Position numbers and translations under genes: made by a program. From Streptomyces spinosus (GTDB lineage Bacteria > Actinomycetota > Actinomycetes > Streptomycetales > Streptomycetaceae), in NCBI RefSeq assembly GCF_020400655.1, contig NZ_JAINRC010000032.1, positions 1 to 64,000 of the forward strand: DNA of 64,000 nt, in the 5' to 3' direction. The notes beneath the pieces were generated by a model. The model was not told the origin of the DNA. It saw only the letters and a list, made by a program, of their open reading frames with translations, and did not search any database. Shown here one piece after another: positions 50,694 to 58,595 of this stretch (positions are counted from its first letter, which is position 1; each line of letters begins with the position of its first letter).

Positions 50694-53012
50694 TCACCGC
50701 CGGCGGTCAGGTGTCATCAGCGCGCGCACGCGGTCGCTGTCCCGCTGGGCGGTCTCCCGTTCCTCGGGGGTGGGCCGCTCCAGTCGCACCGGCATGTCCT
50801 TGTGGTGCGGCGTGCCGGCGATCGGGTCGCGGTCGGTGGCGTCGGTGAGCAGGTTGATCCGCGGGCCGTGGACGACACGCCCGCCGCGGCCGTCGGGGAC
50901 CGACATGCCGAAGCCGTGGGGCAGGGCCACCTGCCCGGCCCGCAGCGTCTCGTCGGCCTCGGCCCGCGCGACGAGGCGTCCGGTCCTCGACACCACGGCC
51001 ACCCAGTCGCCCGGGGCGACACCGGCCGCGGACAGGTCCTCGGCGCGGGCACGCAGGGCGCCGTCCGGGTCGGTCCTGCGCCAGGCGGGCGGGCGCAGGA
51101 TCTGGTTGGCGTTGTGGCTGCGCCGCTGACCGTTGACCAGGGACAGCGGAAAACCGGGGTCACGGCGGTCGGCGGCCGGGTCGAGGGACGTGAGCCAGGT
51201 GAGCAGTTCCGGCACGGCGAGGGCGACGCGTTCGCTGCGCATCAGGCTCCACACCTCGTCGTACTCGTGCGCGCTGAAGGCGAGACCGCTCGGCGACCGC
51301 AGGACGCGGTCGAAGAGTTCCTCGCCGAGCGCGGTCCCGGACGACTCGCTGCCCAGCGCCCGTTGGACGGCGGGTCCCAGCCGGTGCGCCGCGGTGTGGC
51401 AGCCCGGCCACAGGACCGCCGCGGAGGCCGCGCCCTCGGGCAGCGTGCGGCCGAGGGTGCGGTACAGCAGCGCGGGGGCGATGCCCGGAGCCTCGCGCAG
51501 GGTGGCGGCGGCGTGCCGCAGCAGGTTCGGCCGGTCGGTGCGGGCCAGTTCCGTGAGCCGGTCGAGCTCCGCCCGGTCCGGCAGGGCGCCGAGTTCCTCA
51601 AGGAGCCGGGTGTAGATCTCGGCCTCCACCAGCGTGCCCGGCAGCGGGGCGAACAGCGGCCGGCGGAGCTGGAAGTAGTTCGTCGGCCACTCGAAGTCGA
51701 AGAACGTCCACTCCCACTTCTCGTGCTGCGAGGCCGCGGGCAGCACGTAGTCGGCCAGCGCCGCCGTCTCCGTGTAGGCGACGTCGACGACCACCGACAG
51801 TTCGCACTCCGTGAGGGCGCGCTCGACGGACACCGTGTCCGCCGCGGTGTTGGCCGGGTTGGAGGAGTCCACCCAGACGGCACGGGCCCGGTGCGGATGG
51901 TCGGCGAGGACCTCCTCGGCCAGGGTGTTCATGGGCAGGTACCCGCCGATGTACTCGAACCCGGTGATCTGCGAGCGCTCCCCGCGGGACTCCTTCCACA
52001 ACGGGATCAGCCAGGAGTGCAGGGCATTGGTGCCCGGCCGGCCGAAGTGCCCGGTGACCAGGTACAGCAGCTTCTCCAGGTAGCTGTTGAGCGTGGAGTT
52101 GCGCCCCTGCTGGACGCCCAGTTCGACGCGGACGGTCATCGCCCGCGCCGCCAGGATCAGCTCCACGGCCCGCTCCACGTCCGGCCGCTCCACCTCGGCG
52201 TGGGCGATCCACTCGTCCACGGGGATGCGCAGCAGGGCCTCGGCGACCTGTTCGTAGCCCTCGGTGTGTGCCCGCAGGAACGCCTCGTCCGCGCCGCCGC
52301 GCCGCACGACGAGGGCGAGGATCGCCCCCAGCAGGTAGGCGTCGGTTCCGGGCCGCAACGGCAGGTGGACGTCGGCCACCTCCGCCGTCTCGGTGCGCCG
52401 CGGGTCGATGACGATCATCTTCCGGCCGGGGTCGTTCTTGATGGCGTTGACCTCGTTGCGGGCACGGTTGAAGCCGTGTGCCAGCCACGGGTTGCAGCCG
52501 ATGGCCACCAGCAGGTCGCACTCCTCGACGCCCTCGGACGTGTGGCAGACCTGCCCGCCGAACAGTCTGCCGTTGACCCAGAAGTCCCCGGTCTTCTCCT
52601 GCGACAGGGCGCCGAAGAACCGCGTGGAGTTCATCCAGCTCATCAGCGCGTTCCCGTACGCGCCACCGGAGTGGTTGCCCTGACCCCCGCCGCCGACGTA
52701 GGCGAGCGCGCCGGGGCCCGACGGCTCGGTGGTGTCCCTGATGTCCCGCAGGCGTCCGGCGATCTCGCTCAGCGCGGTGTCCCAGTCCACGGGCTCGTGA
52801 CCGCCGTCGGGGCGGCGGCGCAGCGGCGTGGTGAGACGGTCCGGGTGGTCGCCGTACCACGTCAGCCGCTGCGCCTTCTGGCAGAGGTAGCCCCGGGTGC
52901 GCGGGTTCTCCCTGTCGCCGCGTACGCGGGTGATCGCACGCCCGTCGACCGCGACCTCGAGACCGCAGTTGACGTAGCAGAGGCTGCACGCCGTCTTGTG
53001 CCAGTCGGTCAT
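50694..53012 (-). CDS. Molybdopterin oxidoreductase (formate dehydrogenase-like)
   Basis: 772 residues. N-terminal 4Fe-4S site C-x2-C-x3-C-x27-C (ACSLCYVNCGLEV...GYLCQKAQR, residues ~9-46), then the molybdopterin domain (YVGGGGQGNHSGGAYGNALM, LVAIGCNPWLAHGFNRARNEV, MIVIDPRRTETAEVADVHLPLRPGTDAYLLGAIL) and a C-terminal dinucleotide-binding domain (PLSLVNGQRRSHNANQILR). At the place of the Mo ligand the sequence is LSQEKTGDFWVNG, so Ser rather than Cys/SeCys may coordinate Mo, as in the DMSO reductase subfamily; this assignment is tentative. No electron-transfer subunit gene is adjacent. Start at ATG 53012. Confidence 0.9.
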   Translation of the reverse strand: MTDWHKTACSLCYVNCGLEVAVDGRAITRVRGDRENPRTRGYLCQKAQRLTWYGDHPDRLTTPLRRRPDGGHEPVDWDTALSEIAGRLRDIRDTTEPSGPGALAYVGGGGQGNHSGGAYGNALMSWMNSTRFFGALSQEKTGDFWVNGRLFGGQVCHTSEGVEECDLLVAIGCNPWLAHGFNRARNEVNAIKNDPGRKMIVIDPRRTETAEVADVHLPLRPGTDAYLLGAILALVVRRGGADEAFLRAHTEGYEQVAEALLRIPVDEWIAHAEVERPDVERAVELILAARAMTVRVELGVQQGRNSTLNSYLEKLLYLVTGHFGRPGTNALHSWLIPLWKESRGERSQITGFEYIGGYLPMNTLAEEVLADHPHRARAVWVDSSNPANTAADTVSVERALTECELSVVVDVAYTETAALADYVLPAASQHEKWEWTFFDFEWPTNYFQLRRPLFAPLPGTLVEAEIYTRLLEELGALPDRAELDRLTELARTDRPNLLRHAAATLREAPGIAPALLYRTLGRTLPEGAASAAVLWPGCHTAAHRLGPAVQRALGSESSGTALGEELFDRVLRSPSGLAFSAHEYDEVWSLMRSERVALAVPELLTWLTSLDPAADRRDPGFPLSLVNGQRRSHNANQILRPPAWRRTDPDGALRARAEDLSAAGVAPGDWVAVVSRTGRLVARAEADETLRAGQVALPHGFGMSVPDGRGGRVVHGPRINLLTDATDRDPIAGTPHHKDMPVRLERPTPEERETAQRDSDRVRALMTPDRRR

Positions 53013-53346
53013 ACGTGCTTCCCGCTTCCGCGCCGGCCCCGCACCGGGTCACCGTCCGCTCGGCGAGCGGCGACGTCCAGGTGTCTGGGGGGTACACCTT
53101 CCGGGCCATTAGGTTTCTTCACCGAACTCTCCCTGTCAAGGCGGTGACGAGGCGTGTTCCGGCGCGTGCCGGGCGCGACGGGCGGGTGCTTGGGCGTGTC
53201 GCGAGTCTGCCGGGTGGTGGACCTGGAATCCGCCGGGTGGTGGACCTGAGAGCCCGCCGCCCGTGAGTGGCCGTCCCGGCCGGGTGTGCCGCCGGACCGC
53301 ACAAGGTGTCGTCGGCCCCGACGGCCATCCGTCCGCGGTCCGGCGC
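53013..53346. other. Intergenic with 17-bp direct repeat
   Basis: 334 bp upstream of the molybdoenzyme gene. Contains two copies of GCCGGGTGGTGGACCTG (53209-53225, 53232-53248), 23 bp apart. No gene seen. Confidence 0.5.
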
Positions 53347-54087
53347 TCACAGCGCGCCGTTGCGGATGGCGTGGGCCACCGCCTGCGTCCGGTTGCGCAG
53401 GCCCAGCCGGGTGATGACGTCGTGCAGCACGTTCTTGATCGTGCGTTCCGAGTAGTTGAGGCGTCCGGCCACCTCCGCGGTGCTCAACCCCTCGGCCAGC
53501 AGCCGCAGGACGTCCACCTCCCGGGCGGACAGGTCGGACGAGCCCGGCGGGTGCCCGGGCAGCGAGCGCAGGCGCTCGACCAGGGCCCGCACCAGGGTGG
53601 GCGGCAGCGGCGACTCCCCCCGCAGCGCCCTGCGGCTCGCCCGCACGATGTCGGCGTAACCGACCTCGCCGCGCAGCAGCACACCCACCACACCGCGGTC
53701 GACCGCGTACCACAGGTGCCGCTCGCTGATCGAGTCCACCACCAGCAGCACCGGCAGTCCCCGCCCCTTGTCCGACCCGGTGACCTCCTCGACACGTGTG
53801 AGGGTCGCCAGGGAGACCTTGTGCGCCAGCACCAGCGCCACGTCCGCGCCGTGCCGGTCCTCCCACGGCACCACGCGCACACCCGACGCCGCTCGGAGGT
53901 AGGCCTGCGCGCCCTCCTCCGTGAGCACGTCGCTCGCCGTCACGGTGAGCGTCACCGGCCTGGCGTCCGGCTCCTCGGCCCCTTCGAGGGCCCCCGCCGC
54001 CGGCGCGTCCGGCACGGACGTCAGACGGAACCGGCCGGCCGGACCCGGACGCTCCCGCACCGGTACCTCGACGGCACTTCGTGTCAT
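53347..54087 (-). CDS. LuxR-family regulator with degenerate receiver
   Basis: 246 residues from ATG 54087 (weak ribosome-binding site). The C-terminal NarL-type HTH is at ~178-240 (LSAREVDVLRLLAEGLSTAEVAGRLNYSERTIKNVLHDVITRLGLRNRTQAVAHAIRNG). The N-terminal part resembles a receiver domain (VTASDVLTEEGAQAYLRAASGVRVV, ADVALVLAHKVSLATL), but the phosphorylated Asp position is not conserved, so it may be regulated by ligand or protein binding rather than a kinase. No histidine kinase gene is nearby. Confidence 0.88.
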   Translation of the reverse strand: MTRSAVEVPVRERPGPAGRFRLTSVPDAPAAGALEGAEEPDARPVTLTVTASDVLTEEGAQAYLRAASGVRVVPWEDRHGADVALVLAHKVSLATLTRVEEVTGSDKGRGLPVLLVVDSISERHLWYAVDRGVVGVLLRGEVGYADIVRASRRALRGESPLPPTLVRALVERLRSLPGHPPGSSDLSAREVDVLRLLAEGLSTAEVAGRLNYSERTIKNVLHDVITRLGLRNRTQAVAHAIRNGAL

Positions 54088-54331
54088 GTGTGATCACCGA
54101 GTTCCTGCACTGCGCGATCGGGTTCCCGCCGGGAGCCGATGCCCGGCCGCGGGAACACCTTGTTCGGATGGGAGGCCACCGTCCCTGGCCGGATGGCACC
54201 CGGGCCGCCGGGCCGCCGGCCGGACCGCACGACCAGGAGGGCGGGGAGTCCCTCGCAGCGGGACTCGTCGGTGTGCCCGGGTGGCCCGCACCGCCGGATC
54301 GCGGAGTGGGCCACCGTGGCAGCGGCGGGGA

Positions 54332-55168
54332 CTACTTGGCGAGGAAGGCGAGGAGGGCGTCGTTGACTTCCTCGGCGTGGGTCCAGAGCAGGCCGTGGGG
54401 GGCTCCGTCGATCTCGACGTAGTCGGCGTGGGGGAGGGCCTTGTGGAACGGGCGGGCGGTGGAGTCGATGGGGAGGACGTTGTCGGCGGTGCCGTGGAGG
54501 ATGAGGGCGGGGACGTCGATCTTGGGGATGTCGTTGCGGAAGTCGGTGGGCCAGGTGAGGGGCGCGGCCCAGGCGGCGTGGGCGCCGCCGCGGGTGGCGA
54601 CGTTCCAGCTGTTGCGGACTGCTTCTTCGCTGATGCGGGTGCCGAGGTTGTCGGCCAAGTTGTAGAAGTCGTTGTAGAAGGTGGTGTAGTAGGCGTAGCG
54701 GTCGTTCCTGGCGGTGTCGGAGACGCCCTGGAAGAAGGCCTGGTCGCCGGCGCCGGCGGGGTTGTCGTCGGACTTGAGGAGGAAGGGTTCGAGGGAGGCG
54801 AGGAAGGCGGCCTTGGCGATGCGGGCGGAGCCGTAGGTGGCCAGGTAGCGGGCGACTTCGCCGGTGCCCATGGAGAAGCCGACGAGGGTGGCGCCGTGGA
54901 GGTCGAGGGTCTCGACGAGGGTGTTGAGGTCGGCGGCGAAGGTGTCGTAGTCGTAGCCGGTGGTGGGCTGGCTGGACTGGCCGAAGCCGCGGCGGTCGTA
55001 GGTGATGACGCGGTAGCCGGCTTCGAGGAGGGCGGTGGTCTGCTTCTCCCAGGAGTGGCCGTCGAGGGGGTAGCCGTGGATGAGGACGACGGGTCGTCCG
55101 GTGCCGTGGTCCTCGTAGTAGAGGTCGATGTCGGTGGTGTTCTCCTGGCCGACGGTGATGTAGGGCAT
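54332..55168 (-). CDS. Non-haem chloroperoxidase-type alpha/beta hydrolase (paralogue 5)
   Basis: 278 residues; ATG 55168 with AAGG upstream. VVLIHGYPLDGHSWEKQTTALLEAGYRVITYDRRGFGQS is the haloperoxidase/esterase opening; nucleophile GFSMGTGEVARYL; acid LHGTADNVLPIDSTA; base DGAPHGLLWTHAEEV. This group shows perhydrolase (chloroperoxidase-like) activity in vitro. Codon use differs from its neighbours: leucine is almost always CTC and third positions are overwhelmingly C, as in very highly expressed streptomycete genes. A weak GATG box lies 86 bp upstream. Confidence 0.92.
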   Translation of the reverse strand: MPYITVGQENTTDIDLYYEDHGTGRPVVLIHGYPLDGHSWEKQTTALLEAGYRVITYDRRGFGQSSQPTTGYDYDTFAADLNTLVETLDLHGATLVGFSMGTGEVARYLATYGSARIAKAAFLASLEPFLLKSDDNPAGAGDQAFFQGVSDTARNDRYAYYTTFYNDFYNLADNLGTRISEEAVRNSWNVATRGGAHAAWAAPLTWPTDFRNDIPKIDVPALILHGTADNVLPIDSTARPFHKALPHADYVEIDGAPHGLLWTHAEEVNDALLAFLAK

Positions 55169-55253
55169 GGTGGGGCCTTTCGGGTGTGGGGCGGTGCGGG
55201 GAACCGCACCGCCGGGCGACGCAGCCACCGTCTCCCGACAGTGGACCCGGCCG

Positions 55254-55269
55254 AATCCGTCTAACGACT
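55254..55269 (-). promoter_or_regulatory. Degenerate GATG box, chloroperoxidase
   Basis: In the direction of transcription AGTCGTTAGACGGATT; two mismatches to the consensus. Confidence 0.3.
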
Positions 55270-58151
55270 TAACTCCTGGACCTCGGGGCCACATCGCGGC
55301 CCGCGTGGCAGGCCGGCACACCTGGTCCGCCCTTAGCGGCGCCCCCGGTGTCCGACTCCGACGAGGACGGACCCGGGCCCGTCGAGGGCTCACCGGGGCG
55401 GTCGGCGGCGGCCCTCGCACGGCCGGGAAACCTCCGGGTAGTCAAATGACCGATACGGCCGCCGAGCTGGCCGCCGGCGCCCCGCGGCTGGCCGCCGAGC
55501 TCACCGAAGGCGCCCCCCGCTACCGCGTGACGGTCTCCAGCCGGGCCGGTTTCCCCCCTGGCCTGGGCCGCCGGCGGCAGGTCGGGATCGTCCAGGCTCC
55601 TGAGGGCGTCGGTCCAGGCGCGCCGGGCTCCCGCCACGTCCTGGGCGTCGAGCCGTACGTCGCCGAGCGCCATCAGCTCCTCCGCCACGTTCCAGGGCCG
55701 CTTCCAGCGGGCGCAAGGCACGAACGTTGTCCCCCGGGTGAGGTGCACGACCCCGACGTTCCGCAGGACGTGTGCCAGACCGGCCTTGGAGTGCCCCTGT
55801 TCGAAGTGGCGGCGTGCCTGTGGCAGGTGGTGCAGCGCGGCGGGCGGATCACCGAGGTGGTGCAGGGCGCCGGCCAGGCCGTGGTGGGTCCGCGCCATGC
55901 CCGCCACGTCCTCGGCCTCGCACGCCGCTCCCGGGGCGGCCCGCATGGTGACGGCCCAGTCGTGCCACCACCCCATGCGCTGCTGACACATGCGCAAGGT
56001 CACGGCGAGTTCCCACGGCGTCCGGCCGTCGCCGTGCGCGGCGGCGGTGTCCACCGCACGCAGCACCGCCCGTTCCCGTGTGTACCAGGCCGTCGCCGCG
56101 CCGGTGTCCGTCAGCGGCTCCGGGGTCACGGACGGCAGGGGCGCCGCGGGGGCGGCCGGCTGGGGTCCGGGCCGCAGCAGGAGGTTCGCGGCGTGCGCGG
56201 TCTGGCGGTAGTGGTCGTACATGCGGGAGCGGACGGCCGGACGGTCCCGCTCGTACGGGGCGGCCAGTTCGGCGGCGTACGCGAGGACCAGCTCGTGGGC
56301 CCGGTACCGGTCGCGTGCCCGCACGGTCAGCAGTCTGGCCCGTACGAGTTCGCCCACGGCCTGGACCGCTTCCCGCGGGGTGATGCCGGCCATGCCGGCG
56401 AGTGCGGCGGCGGTGACGTCGGGGCCGGGGTGCAGGGGGAGGAGCCGGAAGAGGCGCGCGGCCTGGGGGCCGAGTGTGCGGTAGGACCAGGAGAAGACGC
56501 CTCGCACGTCGTTGTCGAGGTTGTCGTCGCTGAAGCCGTCCAGGTCGTGGTCGGTGGTGGACAGTTCGTGCTCGATGTCCTGGAGGGTGCGCTCGGGGTG
56601 GGCGGTGGCCCGGGCGGCGACGATGGCGACGGCGAGGGGGAGGCGACTGCAGCGTTCGACGAGCGGGCGGATCTCGTGCGGGGTGGCGTCGGGGCGGCTG
56701 GTGCGGACGCGTTCGAGGAAGATGCTGGTCGCTTCGGCGGCGGAGGGGACGTCGAGGGTGAGCAGCTGTGCTCCGTGGGCGGCGGCCAGTGCGGTCAGGC
56801 GGGTGCGGCTGGTGACGATGACCATGCAGTTGCCGGTGCCGGGCAGCAGGGGTCTGATCTGGGCGAGGTCGCGTGCGTTGTCGAGGACGACGAGGACGCG
56901 CCGGTCGGCCAGCACGCTGCGGTAGAGCGCTGAGCGGGTGTCAGAGCGGGCGGGGATGCGCTGGGGGGCGACGCCGAGGGCGTCGAGGAAGCCCTGGAGG
57001 ATGTCGGCGGGTTCGGTGGGGTTGCCGTCGGGGGCGAAGCCGCGCAGGTCGGCGTAGAGCTGTCCGTCGGGGAAGTCGCGGGCGACCTGGTGGGCGAAGT
57101 GCACGGCCAGGGCGGTCTTGCCGATGCCGGGGATGCCGTCCACGGCCAGCACTCGCAGGGCACCCCCGCCCCGCGCGGCCAGGGTCCGGGCCTGTGCGAG
57201 CGCGTCCTCACGCCCGGTGAATCCCGGCAGCCCGGGAGGCAACTGGGCCGGCCGCGCCGCTCGCCCCGATGGCGCGGGGGACGGTCCTGAACCGGCCGGG
57301 ACCGGTGGGCCGCAGCAGGCGGTTCCCGTGTCCTCCTCCGCCTCCGCGGGCGTGCCGGCGTCGAGACGGTGCCGGAGGATGCGCTCGTGCGCGGCCCTCA
57401 GCTCGGCGCCGGGGTCCACACTCAGTTCCTCCGTCAACCGCAGCCGGATCTCCTCGTACAGCGCCAGGGCCTCGGCCTGCTTGCCGTCCGAGGCCAGCGC
57501 CGGCAGCAGGCGCGCCAGCAGCGCCTCGTCCAGCGGATGGCGCTGCGCCGCCTGCCGCAGCGGCAGCAGCACCGCCTCGGCGCGACGGCAGCGCAGGGCC
57601 GTGTCCGCCGCCTCGCACACCACCGACACGTATTCGTGCTCCAGCATGGTGAAGGCGGGGTGGCCGCCGCCGACCGGTTCCAGATCCGCGGCGCACCGCC
57701 CCTGCCAGAGGTCCAGGGCGGTGGTGAACAGGCCTACGGAGCCCGTCGGGTCGCCCGCCGCTTCCGCCTGCCGCGCCTGATCGACCAGGGCCCGGAAGCG
57801 CAGCAGGTCGAGGCAGTCGGCGTCGGCGCGCAGCAGGTACCCGCCCGCCTGCCGGGCGAGCCACCGCCCGGGCGACCTGGCGGGCAGGTCCGGTTCCAGG
57901 AGCCGGCGCAGTGCTCCGACGTACCGGTGCACCGCGTTGGTCGCGCTCGACGGCGGATCACCGTCCCACAGCAGGTCGATGAACTCGTGCATCGGGACGG
58001 GCCGCCCGGCACGCGCCAGGAGCACGGCGAGGATGAGCCGCTGCTGCTTGGGGCCGAGCGGCAGCTCGCCGCCGTCCCGCCAGACCCGCACCGGTCCGAG
58101 GACGGAGAACCGGACGGTCCGATCGGCCGACTCGCGCGGCAACCTCGTCAT
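55269..58151 (-). CDS. SARP family activator with NB-ARC and damaged TPR region (SARP2)
   Basis: 960 residues from ATG 58151 in the current frame. OmpR-like winged helix (~14-100), BTAD (~105-255), NB-ARC with P-loop VDGIPGIGKTAL (~335), then TPR-like repeats. The C-terminus is abnormal. After HVLRNVGVVHLTRG the expected DNVRALRPLEAALE is in a different frame (shift at a run of five C at 55731-55735), and about 20 codons later the original frame resumes at AEELMALGDVRLDAQ. Beyond LRSLDDPDLPPAA the sequence is low-complexity, and an alternative frame ending LETVTR stop looks like the native end. The DNA-binding and ATPase parts are intact. Close paralogue of SARP1. Confidence 0.88.
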   Translation of the reverse strand: MTRLPRESADRTVRFSVLGPVRVWRDGGELPLGPKQQRLILAVLLARAGRPVPMHEFIDLLWDGDPPSSATNAVHRYVGALRRLLEPDLPARSPGRWLARQAGGYLLRADADCLDLLRFRALVDQARQAEAAGDPTGSVGLFTTALDLWQGRCAADLEPVGGGHPAFTMLEHEYVSVVCEAADTALRCRRAEAVLLPLRQAAQRHPLDEALLARLLPALASDGKQAEALALYEEIRLRLTEELSVDPGAELRAAHERILRHRLDAGTPAEAEEDTGTACCGPPVPAGSGPSPAPSGRAARPAQLPPGLPGFTGREDALAQARTLAARGGGALRVLAVDGIPGIGKTALAVHFAHQVARDFPDGQLYADLRGFAPDGNPTEPADILQGFLDALGVAPQRIPARSDTRSALYRSVLADRRVLVVLDNARDLAQIRPLLPGTGNCMVIVTSRTRLTALAAAHGAQLLTLDVPSAAEATSIFLERVRTSRPDATPHEIRPLVERCSRLPLAVAIVAARATAHPERTLQDIEHELSTTDHDLDGFSDDNLDNDVRGVFSWSYRTLGPQAARLFRLLPLHPGPDVTAAALAGMAGITPREAVQAVGELVRARLLTVRARDRYRAHELVLAYAAELAAPYERDRPAVRSRMYDHYRQTAHAANLLLRPGPQPAAPAAPLPSVTPEPLTDTGAATAWYTRERAVLRAVDTAAAHGDGRTPWELAVTLRMCQQRMGWWHDWAVTMRAAPGAACEAEDVAGMARTHHGLAGALHHLGDPPAALHHLPQARRHFEQGHSKAGLAHVLRNVGVVHLTRGTTFVPCARWKRPWNVAEELMALGDVRLDAQDVAGARRAWTDALRSLDDPDLPPAAQARGETGPAGDRHAVAGGAFGELGGQPRGAGGQLGGRIGHLTTRRFPGRARAAADRPGEPSTGPGPSSSESDTGGAAKGGPGVPACHAGRDVAPRSRS
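55440..55455 (+). promoter_or_regulatory. GATG box without a gene
   Basis: AGTCAAATGACCGATA, one mismatch at the last base. It points away from the chloroperoxidase gene, and no plus-strand gene follows; it lies in the probably non-native tail of SARP2. Confidence 0.4.
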
Positions 58152-58174
58152 CGTGCGTCTCTCCTCGGCGGCTC

Positions 58175-58230
58175 GTGCGGGTCGTACGGCGAAGGGGTCG
58201 TGCGGGTCGTACGTCGAAGGGGTCGTGCGG
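58175..58230. repeat. Tandem 25-bp repeat upstream of SARP2
   Basis: Two copies (58175-58199, 58200-58224; one base differs) and a 6-bp partial third. Unit starts GTGCGGGTCGTACG. Located 24 bp upstream of the SARP2 ATG. Confidence 0.6.
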
Positions 58231-58563
58231 ACGGCAGGGGTGCGACGTGTCGGCGGAAGGCGCACGACCCGGCCACGAGGCCGGCGGTGCGGGGTCCGGC
58301 GCGTACGGGCTCAGGGGCTCTGTGGGGATCGGCGGCATGGGCTCGGTCATGGACCTCTCCGCATCGTCACGGCCTCTCCCCACCGTCACGAGGCGGACTC
58401 GCCGCCGCGTGGCCGGCACCGACGGTTTCGGGGGCATGTCGACGGTTCCGGCCGTCCGCTGGATCTCCCGGCTGCCGGATCCATGCGCCGAGCCTGGCCG
58501 GGCCGCTTGGTCACGGCACTTCCCAGGCCCCGTCGATGGACGCCGTGTGTGCGGCGCACCACT

Positions 58564-58595
58564 TCAATATGGTCGGTCATTTTCAATCTGTCAAA
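58564..58595 (-). promoter_or_regulatory. Orphan promoter TTTGACA-N17-CATATTGA
   Basis: Minus-strand copy of the promoter that drives the TetR gene at 20532: same two elements, same 17-bp spacer, and the shared GACCRNCCATATTG stretch. No coding sequence of quality follows (a frame from GTG near 58562 is arginine-rich). Confidence 0.6.

Noticed and set aside
50410..50697. A minus-strand gene in the gap before the molybdoenzyme gene end
   Set aside because: No domain, no ribosome-binding site and mixed composition; at most a fossil.
50292..53147. A plus-strand frame of ~950 codons opposite the molybdoenzyme
   Set aside because: Antisense shadow of a gene with clear Fe-S and molybdopterin motifs.
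25771..58151. A complete secondary-metabolite cluster
   Set aside because: Regulators and tailoring-type enzymes are abundant but no scaffold-building enzyme is present within the window.
58175..58230. CRISPR-like or att-site repeats
   Set aside because: Repeats are contiguous with no spacers, and no integrase, cas or transposase gene is present anywhere in the window.
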